Translations under genes and position numbers: made by a program
The notes under the pieces: model-generated
Database searches by the model: none
The model's input: the letters and a program-made list of their open reading frames with translations, nothing else
What the model was told of the DNA's origin: nothing
Assembly: GCA_028279995.1 (NCBI GenBank)
Contig: JANQMQ010000453.1
Location: 1-5,637 of the forward strand
Source of the DNA: Candidatus Phaeomarinibacter sp.
Lineage (GTDB): Bacteria; Pseudomonadota; Alphaproteobacteria; CGMCC-115125
Length of the DNA: 5,637 nucleotides
Reading direction: 5' to 3'
Shown: in pieces, positions 1 to 5,637 of the stretch
How positions within the stretch are numbered: position 1 is the first letter of the stretch
How the letters are laid out: every line of letters begins with the position of its first letter

Positions 1-170
1 GTCAGGTGCCGACCACAGAGAGTGACTATTTCGGCCTTGCGGTTGCGCCCGGGCTGACATTTGCAACCCATGGCGGCTCGTCTCTCAGTCTCAACACCCA
101 GTATTTCGGGATCGGGTCTGATCTCAGCGGTTGGACCGTTGGCGGCAAGTTGTCGGTGCCATTCAACTGA
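1..170 (+). CDS. Outer-membrane beta-barrel protein, C-terminal fragment
   Basis: The reading frame is open from the window edge (first full codon at 3) to a TGA at 168-170 and gives 55 residues. The peptide alternates polar and hydrophobic residues in short strands separated by Gly/Ser/Asp/Asn turns. It closes with a strand ending GGKLSVPFN. This resembles the last strands of an autotransporter-type or OmpA/Omp25-like barrel, where a C-terminal aromatic residue serves as the signal for the BAM complex. Here the Phe is second to last, followed by Asn, which is slightly unusual. The start and any passenger domain lie outside the window, so the family cannot be fixed. Transcription should end at the hairpin starting 21 bases after the stop. 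The barrel assignment is inference from strand pattern; that this is a real gene end is supported by the well-placed terminator. Confidence 0.6.
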   Translation, partial: QVPTTESDYFGLAVAPGLTFATHGGSSLSLNTQYFGIGSDLSGWTVGGKLSVPFN

Positions 171-190
171 GCCTGGCACTTTGCCCAAAC

Positions 191-226
191 AAAAGCCCGC
201 GGGGAATAACTCCTCGCGGGCTTTTT
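191..226. terminator. Bidirectional rho-independent terminator
   Basis: An 11-bp perfect stem (AAAAGCCCGCG at 191-201 with CGCGGGCTTTT at 215-225) is extended inward by four more pairs (202-205 with 211-214, one of them G-U) around the loop ATAAC. On the plus strand it ends in TTTTT after the barrel gene. On the minus strand the stem ends in TTTTGTTTG after the PagL-like gene that stops at 249. It therefore probably serves both convergent genes. Confidence 0.9.
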
Positions 227-248
227 GCTGTGAGGTTATTGCGTTGCC

Positions 249-770
249 TTAGAAGGCGACGGAGTAATGAATGCCTGCGGTGTTCACGCCGGGATTGTCA
301 TCGGCAATGTCGGCGTTGGACAGGTGCCAGACATAGGCGGAAATCATGTCACCGCTATCGAACTGGTATCCGATTTCCAATTGCTCGCGGAACTCGAATG
401 CCTGGCCCAGATCGATGGAATTGCCCTGGCTGTAAGCCCCGAAGCCCCACTGGATGCGGGTAACGATGTTGTCCGTCAGGAAGAAGGTCCGCGACAGACC
501 GATATGGCCGTAGACCGCACTGTCCGTGTTGACCATCACGCCGACCAGAGGGCGGATTTCCCACAGAATATTGTAGTCAGGGATGTAGCCGACATCGAAG
601 GCGGCTGAGGCGAATTCAGAACTGTGGCTGATGTCGAAGAAACCGGCGCCAACGTAAAGATGGGACGGCTGAGCTTCGGCAAGGCTTTCAGCGCTTGCTG
701 ACCCGGTGGTTCCGATAGATGCGGTAAGGGCCATGGCGGCAACGGCCAGACCTGAAAGTAGATGTTTCAC
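249..770 (-). CDS. PagL-like lipid A 3-O-deacylase family protein (acyloxyacyl hydrolase)
   Basis: The product has 173 residues. PagL enzymes are eight-stranded outer-membrane barrels that remove the 3-O-linked acyl chain of lipid A. Residues 1-27 form a signal peptide ending ASA, with cleavage likely before Glu28. The rest is strand-rich, and the last strand ends HYSVAF with a terminal Phe as expected for BAM substrates. The family signature is near the C-terminus: WHLSNADIADDNPGVN, with candidate catalytic His149 and Ser151. In Pseudomonas PagL the His-x-Ser is followed by a Glu 14 residues after the His. Here that position is Asn163, so the triad looks incomplete unless another acid substitutes. 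The start is a GTG at 768-770 with AGGGGA seven bases upstream. The gene is divergent from the nuclease-like gene and ends against the shared terminator. Family membership is well supported; catalytic activity is uncertain. Confidence 0.85.
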   Translation of the reverse strand: MKHLLSGLAVAAMALTASIGTTGSASAESLAEAQPSHLYVGAGFFDISHSSEFASAAFDVGYIPDYNILWEIRPLVGVMVNTDSAVYGHIGLSRTFFLTDNIVTRIQWGFGAYSQGNSIDLGQAFEFREQLEIGYQFDSGDMISAYVWHLSNADIADDNPGVNTAGIHYSVAF

Positions 771-827
771 TTGATATTCCCCTGGTGCCGCCGCTCAATG
801 GGCGGGCTCCAATTCAAACCCGGGCGG

Positions 828-857
828 AGTTTACGGGCATCCGGCCCTTTTGTGCAA
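828..857 (-). promoter_or_regulatory. Candidate housekeeping promoter for the PagL-like gene
   Basis: Read on the minus strand, TTGCAC (852-857) and TAAACT (828-833) are separated by 18 bases and lie about 60 bases upstream of the GTG start. Both hexamers are partial matches to TTGACA and TATAAT. This is the best pair I could see in the divergent spacer, but the match is modest. No equally good pair was found for the plus-strand gene. Confidence 0.25.
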
Positions 858-910
858 TTGCAGCATGAAAATCCACCTATGCGGAACCCGCTAAGTTGCT
901 GAAGGGTCAC

Positions 911-1792
911 ATGAAAAGACAGGTATCACTTTTTGGAGCGGTCATTCTGGGCGGGCTTGCTGTGGCCAGCATCCTGCTCGGCGAGGAGGGGGGCGATCCC
1001 GGGTCCGGTAGCCAAACCGGGCCACTTGCGTCCAGTAGTGGTGTTTCCAGCTGCGCTGTGCCGCCAGCAGGTGCCGGTCGGGCTTTTGACGTCACCGAAG
1101 TCGTGGATGGCGACACCATCGTGCTGGATGACCGCAGTGAAGTCCGCATGGTGGGCATCCAGGCGCCCAAGCTGCCGCTTGGCCGGCGCAACTTCGTGGA
1201 ATGGCCGCTGGCGAAAGAAGCGCGCGATGCAGCTGTTGATATCGCGTCCCGGCGAGAGGTGGTCTTGTGGTCTGGAGGGTCTGACGAAGATCGCCATGGC
1301 CGCCGCCTTGCGCACACCTATGTGCAGGACGGGCAGGGCGGGACGATATGGTTTCAGGGAGAGATGCTGCGGCGTGGGCTGGCGCGGGTCTATACGTTTC
1401 CGGACAATCGTGCCTGCGTGACGGCCCTGCTGGCGCACGAGGCAGTCGCGCGGGAAGAGGGAATCGGCATGTGGAGTCTTGATACCTACCGCATTATCAA
1501 TGCCAACGAGTTGCAGCGGCTCAATGCCCGCGAAGGGTCCTATGAGTTGATCGAGGGACGGGTTCGCGAGGCGAAACTCATCAACGGCCGCGCCTATCTC
1601 AATTTCGGCACAAACTACCGAGATGATTTTACCGTCACGATCAGTCCAAGAGACATGAAGTTGTTTCGTGACGCAGGGATCAATCCTACCGACTATGAAG
1701 GCCGCATTGTGCGGGCACGGGGATGGGTCCGGCTCTTCAATGGGCCCAGTATTGATGCAACGCACCCGGAGCAAATCGAGATCCTGAGATGA
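911..1792 (+). CDS. Membrane-anchored staphylococcal-nuclease-fold (thermonuclease family) protein
   Basis: The product has 293 residues from ATG 911. GAAGGG lies four bases upstream, and this start gives a clean MKRQ N-terminus; a TTG at 896 in the same frame is less likely. Residues 5-24 are a hydrophobic signal or membrane anchor, followed by a Gly/Ser-rich linker. The SNase domain runs from about 58 to 190: VVDGDT (64-69) supplies the Asp68 equivalent of Asp21, Arg79 matches Arg35, and DRHGR (127-131) supplies the Arg87 equivalent. However, the segment that is D-T-P-E in SNase reads GIQAPK. The calcium ligand Asp40 is Gln84 and the general base Glu43 is Lys87. Residues about 210-293 form a second beta-rich region (YLNFG, DFTVTI, ARGWV, HPEQIEIL) that looks OB-fold-like. 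The stop overlaps the M48 gene by ATGA, indicating one operon. The fold is clear; classical Ca-dependent nuclease activity is doubtful. Confidence 0.88.
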   Translation: MKRQVSLFGAVILGGLAVASILLGEEGGDPGSGSQTGPLASSSGVSSCAVPPAGAGRAFDVTEVVDGDTIVLDDRSEVRMVGIQAPKLPLGRRNFVEWPLAKEARDAAVDIASRREVVLWSGGSDEDRHGRRLAHTYVQDGQGGTIWFQGEMLRRGLARVYTFPDNRACVTALLAHEAVAREEGIGMWSLDTYRIINANELQRLNAREGSYELIEGRVREAKLINGRAYLNFGTNYRDDFTVTISPRDMKLFRDAGINPTDYEGRIVRARGWVRLFNGPSIDATHPEQIEILR

Positions 1793-3231
1793 TACCCACC
1801 TTGATGCGTCAGAGTTTCCATCTGACCCTTGCTGCGGTTCTCGCCTTGATATTGCTGCCGCTTGCGACCGCGCAGGCGCAGATATCAGACAGCGAGCGGC
1901 GCCAGGGCGCTGGTGCTCATGAGCAGATCGTGGCGCAGTATGGAGGTGTTTACGACGACCCCGAGGTGGGACCTTACGTGGCGCGGGTAACCACGCGCAT
2001 GGCGGGGGCGTCGTCGCTTCCCAACGAGCAATTCAGGGTGACTGTCCTCAACAGCCCGGTGGTAAACGCTTTCGCCTTGCCGGGGGGCTATGTCTACGTC
2101 ACCCGCGGTCTGGTGGCACTGGCGAATTCCGAAGCCGAACTTGCCAGTGTGATTGGTCACGAAATTGCCCATGTCACGCAACGGCACGGGCAGGGTCGGC
2201 AGAACAGGGCTATCGGGGCAACCCTGCTGGGAGCCGTGTTGGGCGTGGCAGTTGGCAGTGATCTGGTGAACCAGATTTTCAGCATCGGCGCATCCGGCTT
2301 TCTTGCCGACTACTCGCGCGACCAGGAGAACGAAGCTGACAGGGTCGGGCTCGAAATGCTGGTGCGTGCCGGCTATGACCCATATGCAGCGCCATCGTTT
2401 CTTGGATCGCTTGGTGCACAAAGTGCGTTGCATGCAGAGTTGCAGGGCGCGCGCTATGACGCTGACCGTGTGGACTGGCTTGCGTCGCATCCGGCCACCG
2501 GTCAACGGGTTCGCGATACGCAGACACAGGCCAATGCAACGGGGCTCGGGCGCGGTGTTCGGATGACCGGGGAGGCGACCCATTTCGCAGCCATTGACGG
2601 CATGCTGTATGGCGATGATCCCAAGGAAGGGTATGTGCGCGGCCAGCGGTTTATCCACCCGGACATGCGCTTTGCATTTGAAGTGCCGGACGGGTTTCAG
2701 ATGACCAACAGCTCCTCAGCCGTCACGGCGCGCCATCCGTCCGGCGCGCAAGTCAAATTCGACAGTGCCTCCCGCAAGGGCGCCGGCAATATGGTCGACT
2801 ATCTAACCAAGGTCTGGGCCCGGGATGCGCGTCTGAGCCAGATGGAAGCGATCGATGTGAACGGCATCCCAACGGCAACCGGCGTAACGCGGGTGAAGGG
2901 CAAGGATGTAAGGCTTGTAGCTTATGATGCCGGTGACAGCAGCAACGTCTTCCGCTTCCTGATTGCCACACCGCCCCGGGAAACGGATCGGCTGGAAGCG
3001 GGTATCCGAACGATGGTGTTGAGCTTTACCCGGCTCAGTTCACAGCAGGCAGCGGAAGCTAGCCCGTTGCGCCTTGCCATGCACAAGGTACGCCGCGGTG
3101 AGACGGTCAAGTCACTGGCGGCAAAGACGGCATTCAGCAATGTGCCGGAGAAGCGGTTTCGCGTCCTCAATGGCCTTGCGAACGGTGAACAGGTTCAGCC
3201 CGGCCAGATGGTCAAACTTATTGTTGAGTAG
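1789..3231 (+). CDS. Periplasmic M48 family metalloprotease (BepA/YfgC-like) with LysM-like C-terminus
   Basis: The product has 480 residues from ATG 1789, which overlaps the upstream TGA and suggests translational coupling. An in-frame ATG at 1804 would give a more typical signal peptide (MRQSF, cleaved after AQA near residue 30) but has no visible ribosome site. The zinc motif HEIAH is at 124-128, and the third ligand is Glu180 in ENEAD (180-184). His234 in the ASHPATGQR segment sits where E. coli BepA has its regulatory fourth-ligand histidine. BepA-type enzymes degrade or assist misfolded outer-membrane proteins and the LPS assembly factor LptD. After the peptidase comes a beta-rich region (about 280-415) and then a LysM-like tail (about 431-479; HKVRRGET, RVLNGL, PGQMVKLIV), in place of the TPR repeats of BepA. 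All metal ligands are present. The gene ends 17 bp from the convergent rpoH, with no hairpin between them. Confidence 0.92.
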   Translation: MIPTLMRQSFHLTLAAVLALILLPLATAQAQISDSERRQGAGAHEQIVAQYGGVYDDPEVGPYVARVTTRMAGASSLPNEQFRVTVLNSPVVNAFALPGGYVYVTRGLVALANSEAELASVIGHEIAHVTQRHGQGRQNRAIGATLLGAVLGVAVGSDLVNQIFSIGASGFLADYSRDQENEADRVGLEMLVRAGYDPYAAPSFLGSLGAQSALHAELQGARYDADRVDWLASHPATGQRVRDTQTQANATGLGRGVRMTGEATHFAAIDGMLYGDDPKEGYVRGQRFIHPDMRFAFEVPDGFQMTNSSSAVTARHPSGAQVKFDSASRKGAGNMVDYLTKVWARDARLSQMEAIDVNGIPTATGVTRVKGKDVRLVAYDAGDSSNVFRFLIATPPRETDRLEAGIRTMVLSFTRLSSQQAAEASPLRLAMHKVRRGETVKSLAAKTAFSNVPEKRFRVLNGLANGEQVQPGQMVKLIVE

Positions 3232-3248
3232 GCGAACCAGCCTGGACG

Positions 3249-4148
3249 TCACGCACCATCTACTAGCGCATCCACGTCGTCTGTTTCTTTCAACAGGGCG
3301 GCTCTCAACTTGTTGAGCGCCTGATGTTCCACCTGGCGCACGCGTTCCTTTGAAATGCCAAGCTCGCGGCCAAGGGATTCCAGCGTTTCACCTTCCTCGC
3401 TGAGGCGCCGTCGTTTGATGATGAATAGCTCACGCTCGTTCAGTGTATCGAGAGCGCGGGCCAGCCACCGGCGACGAACGTCTGCATCGTGGGATTCAGT
3501 TGTCCTGTCTTCCGGGTCCGGACGGTCATCGGCCAGCAGGTCCTGCCATTCCATCGAACCGCTTTCGCCTGAATCCATACCGGGCACGGCGGCATTGAGA
3601 GACCGGTCTGATGCGGACAGGCGAGACTCCATGCGTTCCACATCGCGGATTGGTACGCGCAGCTGCGTGGCCACGAAAGTGCGGCCCTCGGGTGTCATGG
3701 TGGCGCCACCGCCATCGTTGATGAGTGCCCGTAGCCGGCGAAGATTGAAGAACAGGGATTTCTGCGCCGCGGTGGTGCCGGTGCGTACGATGGACCAGTT
3801 TCGTAGGATGTAGTCCTGGATCGAGGAACGGATCCACCATGACGCATAGGTGGAAAAGCGCACGCCGCGGTCTGGGTCAAAGCGCTGGGCTGCTTGCATC
3901 AGGCCAACATTGCCTTCCTGAACGAGGTCACCCATAGGCAGGCCATAAACGCGGAAGCGGGCCGCCATGGCGATCACAAGGCGCATATAGGCTGATGTCA
4001 GTTCATGAAGGGCGTCTTCGTCTTGGTTGTCGTGCCATGCCCGGGCCAGTTCGAGCTCGTGGTCCGCTTCAAGAAGCGGTGCCTTCATCGCCTTGCGAAT
4101 GAACTTTCTATCGGATCCCTGTGAGGAAACCGCCGCCGTTGCCGTCAT
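3249..4148 (-). CDS. rpoH: RNA polymerase sigma-32 factor RpoH, probably the RpoH2 paralogue
   Basis: The product has 299 residues from ATG 4146-4148. Two GTG codons at 4160 and 4157 are in frame, but GGGGAG (4160-4165) overlaps the first and abuts the second, so it can only serve the ATG as a ribosome site, 11 bases away. Sigma region 2 spans about 53-118 (DLVQEGNVGLMQA for the core-binding surface, RFSTYASWWIR for -10 recognition). The RpoH box QKSLFFNLR is at 129-137. Region 4 spans about 233-285, with the helix-turn-helix ESLGRELGISKERVRQVE. It directs core RNA polymerase to heat-shock or oxidative-stress promoters. Many alphaproteobacteria carry two rpoH genes. The RpoE-type promoter upstream favours RpoH2, which is RpoE-controlled in Rhodobacter. 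The acidic linker between box and region 4 (about 190-222) is rich in Asp, Glu and Ser. Family assignment is firm; paralogue assignment is inference. Confidence 0.95.
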   Translation of the reverse strand: MTATAAVSSQGSDRKFIRKAMKAPLLEADHELELARAWHDNQDEDALHELTSAYMRLVIAMAARFRVYGLPMGDLVQEGNVGLMQAAQRFDPDRGVRFSTYASWWIRSSIQDYILRNWSIVRTGTTAAQKSLFFNLRRLRALINDGGGATMTPEGRTFVATQLRVPIRDVERMESRLSASDRSLNAAVPGMDSGESGSMEWQDLLADDRPDPEDRTTESHDADVRRRWLARALDTLNERELFIIKRRRLSEEGETLESLGRELGISKERVRQVEHQALNKLRAALLKETDDVDALVDGA

Positions 4149-4227
4149 AGTGTGCACCACTCCCCGTTTTCTGTCGCCGATGGGCCGATACGTGGACCAT
4201 GGTCGAGAAAACTTCTGTTGTGAGAGG

Positions 4228-4256
4228 TGTTACGTTTGATGAAGGGAGGTGGATCA
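4228..4256 (-). promoter_or_regulatory. RpoE (ECF, ChrR-type) promoter candidate upstream of rpoH
   Basis: On the minus strand TGATCC (4251-4256) is followed by an 18-base spacer and TAACA (4228-4232). The Rhodobacter RpoE consensus is TGATC(C)-N18-TAAGA, so 10 of 11 positions agree with exact spacing. It is the best such match I saw in the window. It lies 80 bp before the rpoH ATG and downstream of the carD terminator, as expected for a dedicated rpoH promoter. Confidence 0.6.
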
Positions 4257-4299
4257 TGTGGCAGTTTCGCGAATGAGCGCCGTTGTATTGCGAATCCGC

Positions 4300-4342
4300 A
4301 AATAAAAGGCCCGGACTGCTGTTACGGCAGTCCGGGCCTTTT
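4300..4342 (-). terminator. Rho-independent terminator of carD
   Basis: A perfect 16-bp stem (4304-4319 with 4327-4342) encloses a seven-base loop. On the minus strand the stem ends in TTTT and continues ATTT, the U-rich tail for a transcript leaving carD, whose stop codon is 37 bases upstream. It insulates rpoH from carD readthrough, so rpoH needs its own promoter. Confidence 0.9.
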
Positions 4343-4378
4343 GAGTGATGGTGAATAAACGCTCTGTCGGAAGAGGGA

Positions 4379-4942
4379 TTAAGCGGCTTTCTCTTCGTCT
4401 TCTTTTTCCGGCTTGTTGCGGCTTGGCGCCTTTTCAAGCGTGCTTTCGATCTTTGTCACGGCTTCGTCGTCGGTGGACTTTTCGACAGCAGCCACTTCCC
4501 GGGCCATGCGCTCAAGTGCCTGTTCATAGAGCTGACGCTCTGAATAGGACTGCTCAGGCTGCTTGTCGGACCGATAGAGGTCGCGGACGACTTCAGCAAT
4601 GGCGATCAGGTCGCCGGAGTTGATCTTGGCTTCGTATTCCTGTGCGCGACGGCTCCACATGGTGCGCTTGACGCGGGCACGGCCCTTCAGGGTCTTGATG
4701 GCCTGACCAACGACATCGTCGGCGGCAAGGCGCCGCATGCCGACAGACTGTACCTTGGTGACCGGAACACGCAGGGTCATCTTCTCTTTCTCGAAGTTGA
4801 TGACGATGAGTTCCAGCTTGTGGCCGGCAACTTCCTGCTTCTCGATGCCGGTGATCTTGCCGACGCCATGGGCGGGATAAACGACGAAATCATTCGCCTT
4901 GAATTCCGATTTCTTGGATGCGGTCTTCTTCTTAGCGGCCAT
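4379..4942 (-). CDS. carD: CarD family RNA polymerase-binding transcriptional regulator
   Basis: The product has 187 residues from ATG 4940-4942, with GGGA six bases upstream. A TTG at 4954 in frame is a less likely start. A lysine-rich N-terminus (MAAKKKTASKK) precedes the RNA-polymerase-interaction domain, about 15-75, with the hallmark FVVYPAHGVGKI and LRVPV segments that bind the beta subunit. The helical C-terminal domain (about 76-155) carries Trp96 in RTMWSRR, matching the minor-groove-wedging tryptophan of mycobacterial CarD. Residues after about 156 form a charged tail of Lys and Glu. CarD stabilises the open promoter complex. In Rhodobacter it activates the many promoters lacking the conserved T at -7, so it is a general factor more than a local regulator. 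It lies downstream of fdxA on the same strand but 444 bp away, so it probably has its own promoter, and it ends at a strong terminator. Confidence 0.96.
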   Translation of the reverse strand: MAAKKKTASKKSEFKANDFVVYPAHGVGKITGIEKQEVAGHKLELIVINFEKEKMTLRVPVTKVQSVGMRRLAADDVVGQAIKTLKGRARVKRTMWSRRAQEYEAKINSGDLIAIAEVVRDLYRSDKQPEQSYSERQLYEQALERMAREVAAVEKSTDDEAVTKIESTLEKAPSRNKPEKEDEEKAA

Positions 4943-5386
4943 GCTCGGTCCCAAACTGCGTGACAGACGGCTCGGATGTCAGCTCCGGCGCCCTTCACGG
5001 GTCAACACGATTTGCTTACAGACGCAACGTTATGCCCGCAACCATGACCCAAAGGCCCGGAGTGGTGTCCCCGAACCCATGTTAAAGGGCCTGTCGCGAG
5101 TATGACGGTATCGGGTTTCCGGATGGTTGTTTGCCGCAAGGCAATTTGCCCAAAAACCCGCAATTTCCCGAGGAAAACTGGTCTTGGGCAGGCACCACGC
5201 CAGAAAAGTCGATAAAACGCCTCAAGCCTTCGACCGGATACGCCCGGCCAAAGCGTGGGAAAAACCCCACGGTATGCCAAAAGCATACACCAAAAATGGC
5301 CAAAAATAAAGTCTTGGAACCCTCAGCATAGGGAAGATCAGCCCGCAAACAGGCTAAGTACCGCCCAGACAGGGTTAACGGGTGAC
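4943..5386. other. Gene-free 444-bp spacer between fdxA and carD
   Basis: I see no convincing gene here. Short open frames exist on both strands but have no ribosome site or recognisable protein. On the minus strand, TTGACC (5000-5005) with CTGACA (4977-4982), 17 bases apart, is a weak candidate carD promoter; its -10 is poor, as is common in alphaproteobacteria. AGGCCC (5053-5058) and GGGCCT (5087-5092) form a 6-bp stem with a long loop, followed on the minus strand by TTTG; it could be a weak terminator. Just after the fdxA stop no classical terminator is visible: only short stems such as AGCC/GGCT and a T-rich run on the minus strand around 5293-5310. The spacer is long for two co-oriented genes and may hold an untranslated leader or a small RNA. 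Confidence 0.5.
5254..5288. repeat. Two abutting short hairpins
   Basis: CGTGGG (5254-5259) pairs with CCCACG (5266-5271) around AAAAAC. Immediately next, GTATGC (5272-5277) pairs with GCATAC (5283-5288) around CAAAA. Both are perfect 6-bp stems with A-rich loops on the plus strand, and both sit downstream of fdxA on the transcribed minus strand. A poly-T tail does not follow on either strand, so they do not form a standard terminator. They may stabilise the 3' end of the fdxA transcript or fold in a carD leader; the role is unknown. Confidence 0.4.
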
Positions 5387-5637
5387 CTAGTCGCCGGTGC
5401 CGGGGGCTTCCGTAAAGAACTTGTCGAACTTGCCTTCGACATTGAGGAAGTCATCCGCGTCGGCCGGCGCGTCTTTCTTGACGGTGATGTTCGGCCACAC
5501 AGCAGCAAACTTGGCATTCACCTCCAGCCATTTCTCAAGACCACTTTCAGTGTCCGGTTTAATGGCTTCGGCAGGGCATTCCGGCTCGCACACACCGAAG
5601 TCGATGCACTCATCCGGGTCGATGACGAGCATGTTTT
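5387..5637 (-). CDS. fdxA: FdxA-type seven-iron ferredoxin, C-terminal part, with a Cys-to-Phe change
   Basis: The gene runs off the window; 83 complete codons are visible, ending at TAG 5387-5389. The ATG at 5630-5632 is internal, matching the family segment that begins around residue 32 of a protein of roughly 110 residues. FdxA ferredoxins carry one [3Fe-4S] and one [4Fe-4S] cluster and shuttle electrons in the cytoplasm. The second cluster motif normally reads CxxCxxCxxxCP. Here it reads [12 protein letters not shown]: the second Cys, equivalent to Cys42 of Azotobacter FdI and a [4Fe-4S] ligand, is Phe (codon TTC at 5597-5599). The rest is typical ([16 protein letters not shown], acidic tail ending GTGD), with no other sign of decay. 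The N-terminal cysteines are outside the window. The family is clear; whether the Phe is real or a sequencing error cannot be told here. Confidence 0.92.
   Translation of the reverse strand, partial: NMLVIDPDECIDFGVCEPECPAEAIKPDTESGLEKWLEVNAKFAAVWPNITVKKDAPADADDFLNVEGKFDKFFTEAPGTGD

Noticed and set aside
61..252. Plus-strand frame overlapping the barrel gene end and the terminator
   Set aside because: It reads through the terminator hairpin in a different frame from the barrel gene and has no support.
883..907. GGAAC motif suggesting an EcfG general-stress promoter before the nuclease-like gene
   Set aside because: At 16-17 bases there is no good GTT -10 element, and the start of transcription would fall inside the coding region.
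926..1774. Minus-strand open frame of 282 codons opposite the nuclease-like gene
   Set aside because: It lies wholly antisense to a gene with a clear SNase domain, has no recognisable domain and no ribosome site; a typical shadow in GC-rich DNA.
1885..2658. Minus-strand open frame of 257 codons opposite the M48 gene
   Set aside because: It is antisense to the conserved peptidase domain, and its composition (many His, Arg, Cys) is typical of a shadow frame.
4108..4437. Minus-strand frame of 109 codons across the rpoH leader and the carD terminator
   Set aside because: It runs through a strong terminator and the rpoH start and resembles no protein; the region is explained by regulatory elements.
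5002..5348. Short overlapping frames on both strands in the fdxA-carD spacer (60 to 94 codons)
   Set aside because: They overlap each other, lack ribosome sites and show no protein-like pattern; the hydrophobic stretch on the minus strand comes from T-rich DNA.

Overview
The window looks like a chromosomal segment of an alphaproteobacterium. The signs are moderately high GC, a CarD-type RNA polymerase regulator, an RpoH sigma factor with the alphaproteobacterial form of the RpoH box, a seven-iron-type FdxA ferredoxin and a compact M48 peptidase with a LysM-like tail. I cannot name the genus. No mobile element, CRISPR array, tRNA or rRNA is visible.

Layout from left to right. Positions 1-170 hold the 3' end of a plus-strand outer-membrane beta-barrel gene. 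A strong bidirectional terminator (191-226) separates it from a minus-strand PagL-like lipid A 3-O-deacylase homologue (249-770). A 140-bp divergent spacer follows. Next comes a plus-strand pair with an ATGA overlap: a membrane-anchored staphylococcal-nuclease-fold protein (911-1792) and a periplasmic BepA/YfgC-like M48 metalloprotease (1789-3231). Convergent to this pair, only 17 bp away, is rpoH (3249-4148, minus). Upstream of rpoH is a near-consensus RpoE-type promoter (4228-4256), then the carD terminator (4300-4342), carD (4379-4942, minus), a 444-bp gene-free spacer, and the 3' part of fdxA (5387 to beyond the window end, minus).

The left half is an envelope block: a barrel protein, a lipid A modifier and a periplasmic protease or assembly factor. 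The right half is transcription control and redox: RpoH, CarD and FdxA. The RpoE-type motif in front of rpoH suggests this is the RpoH2 branch, which in Rhodobacter acts downstream of RpoE in the singlet-oxygen response.

Three genes lack a residue normally needed for activity. The nuclease-like protein has GIQAPK where active enzymes have D-T/A-P-E. The PagL-like protein has Asn at the position of the catalytic Glu. The FdxA fragment has Phe in place of the second Cys of its CxxCxxCxxxCP motif. These three, with the rpoH promoter, are the points most worth checking. I found no convincing novel multi-gene system.
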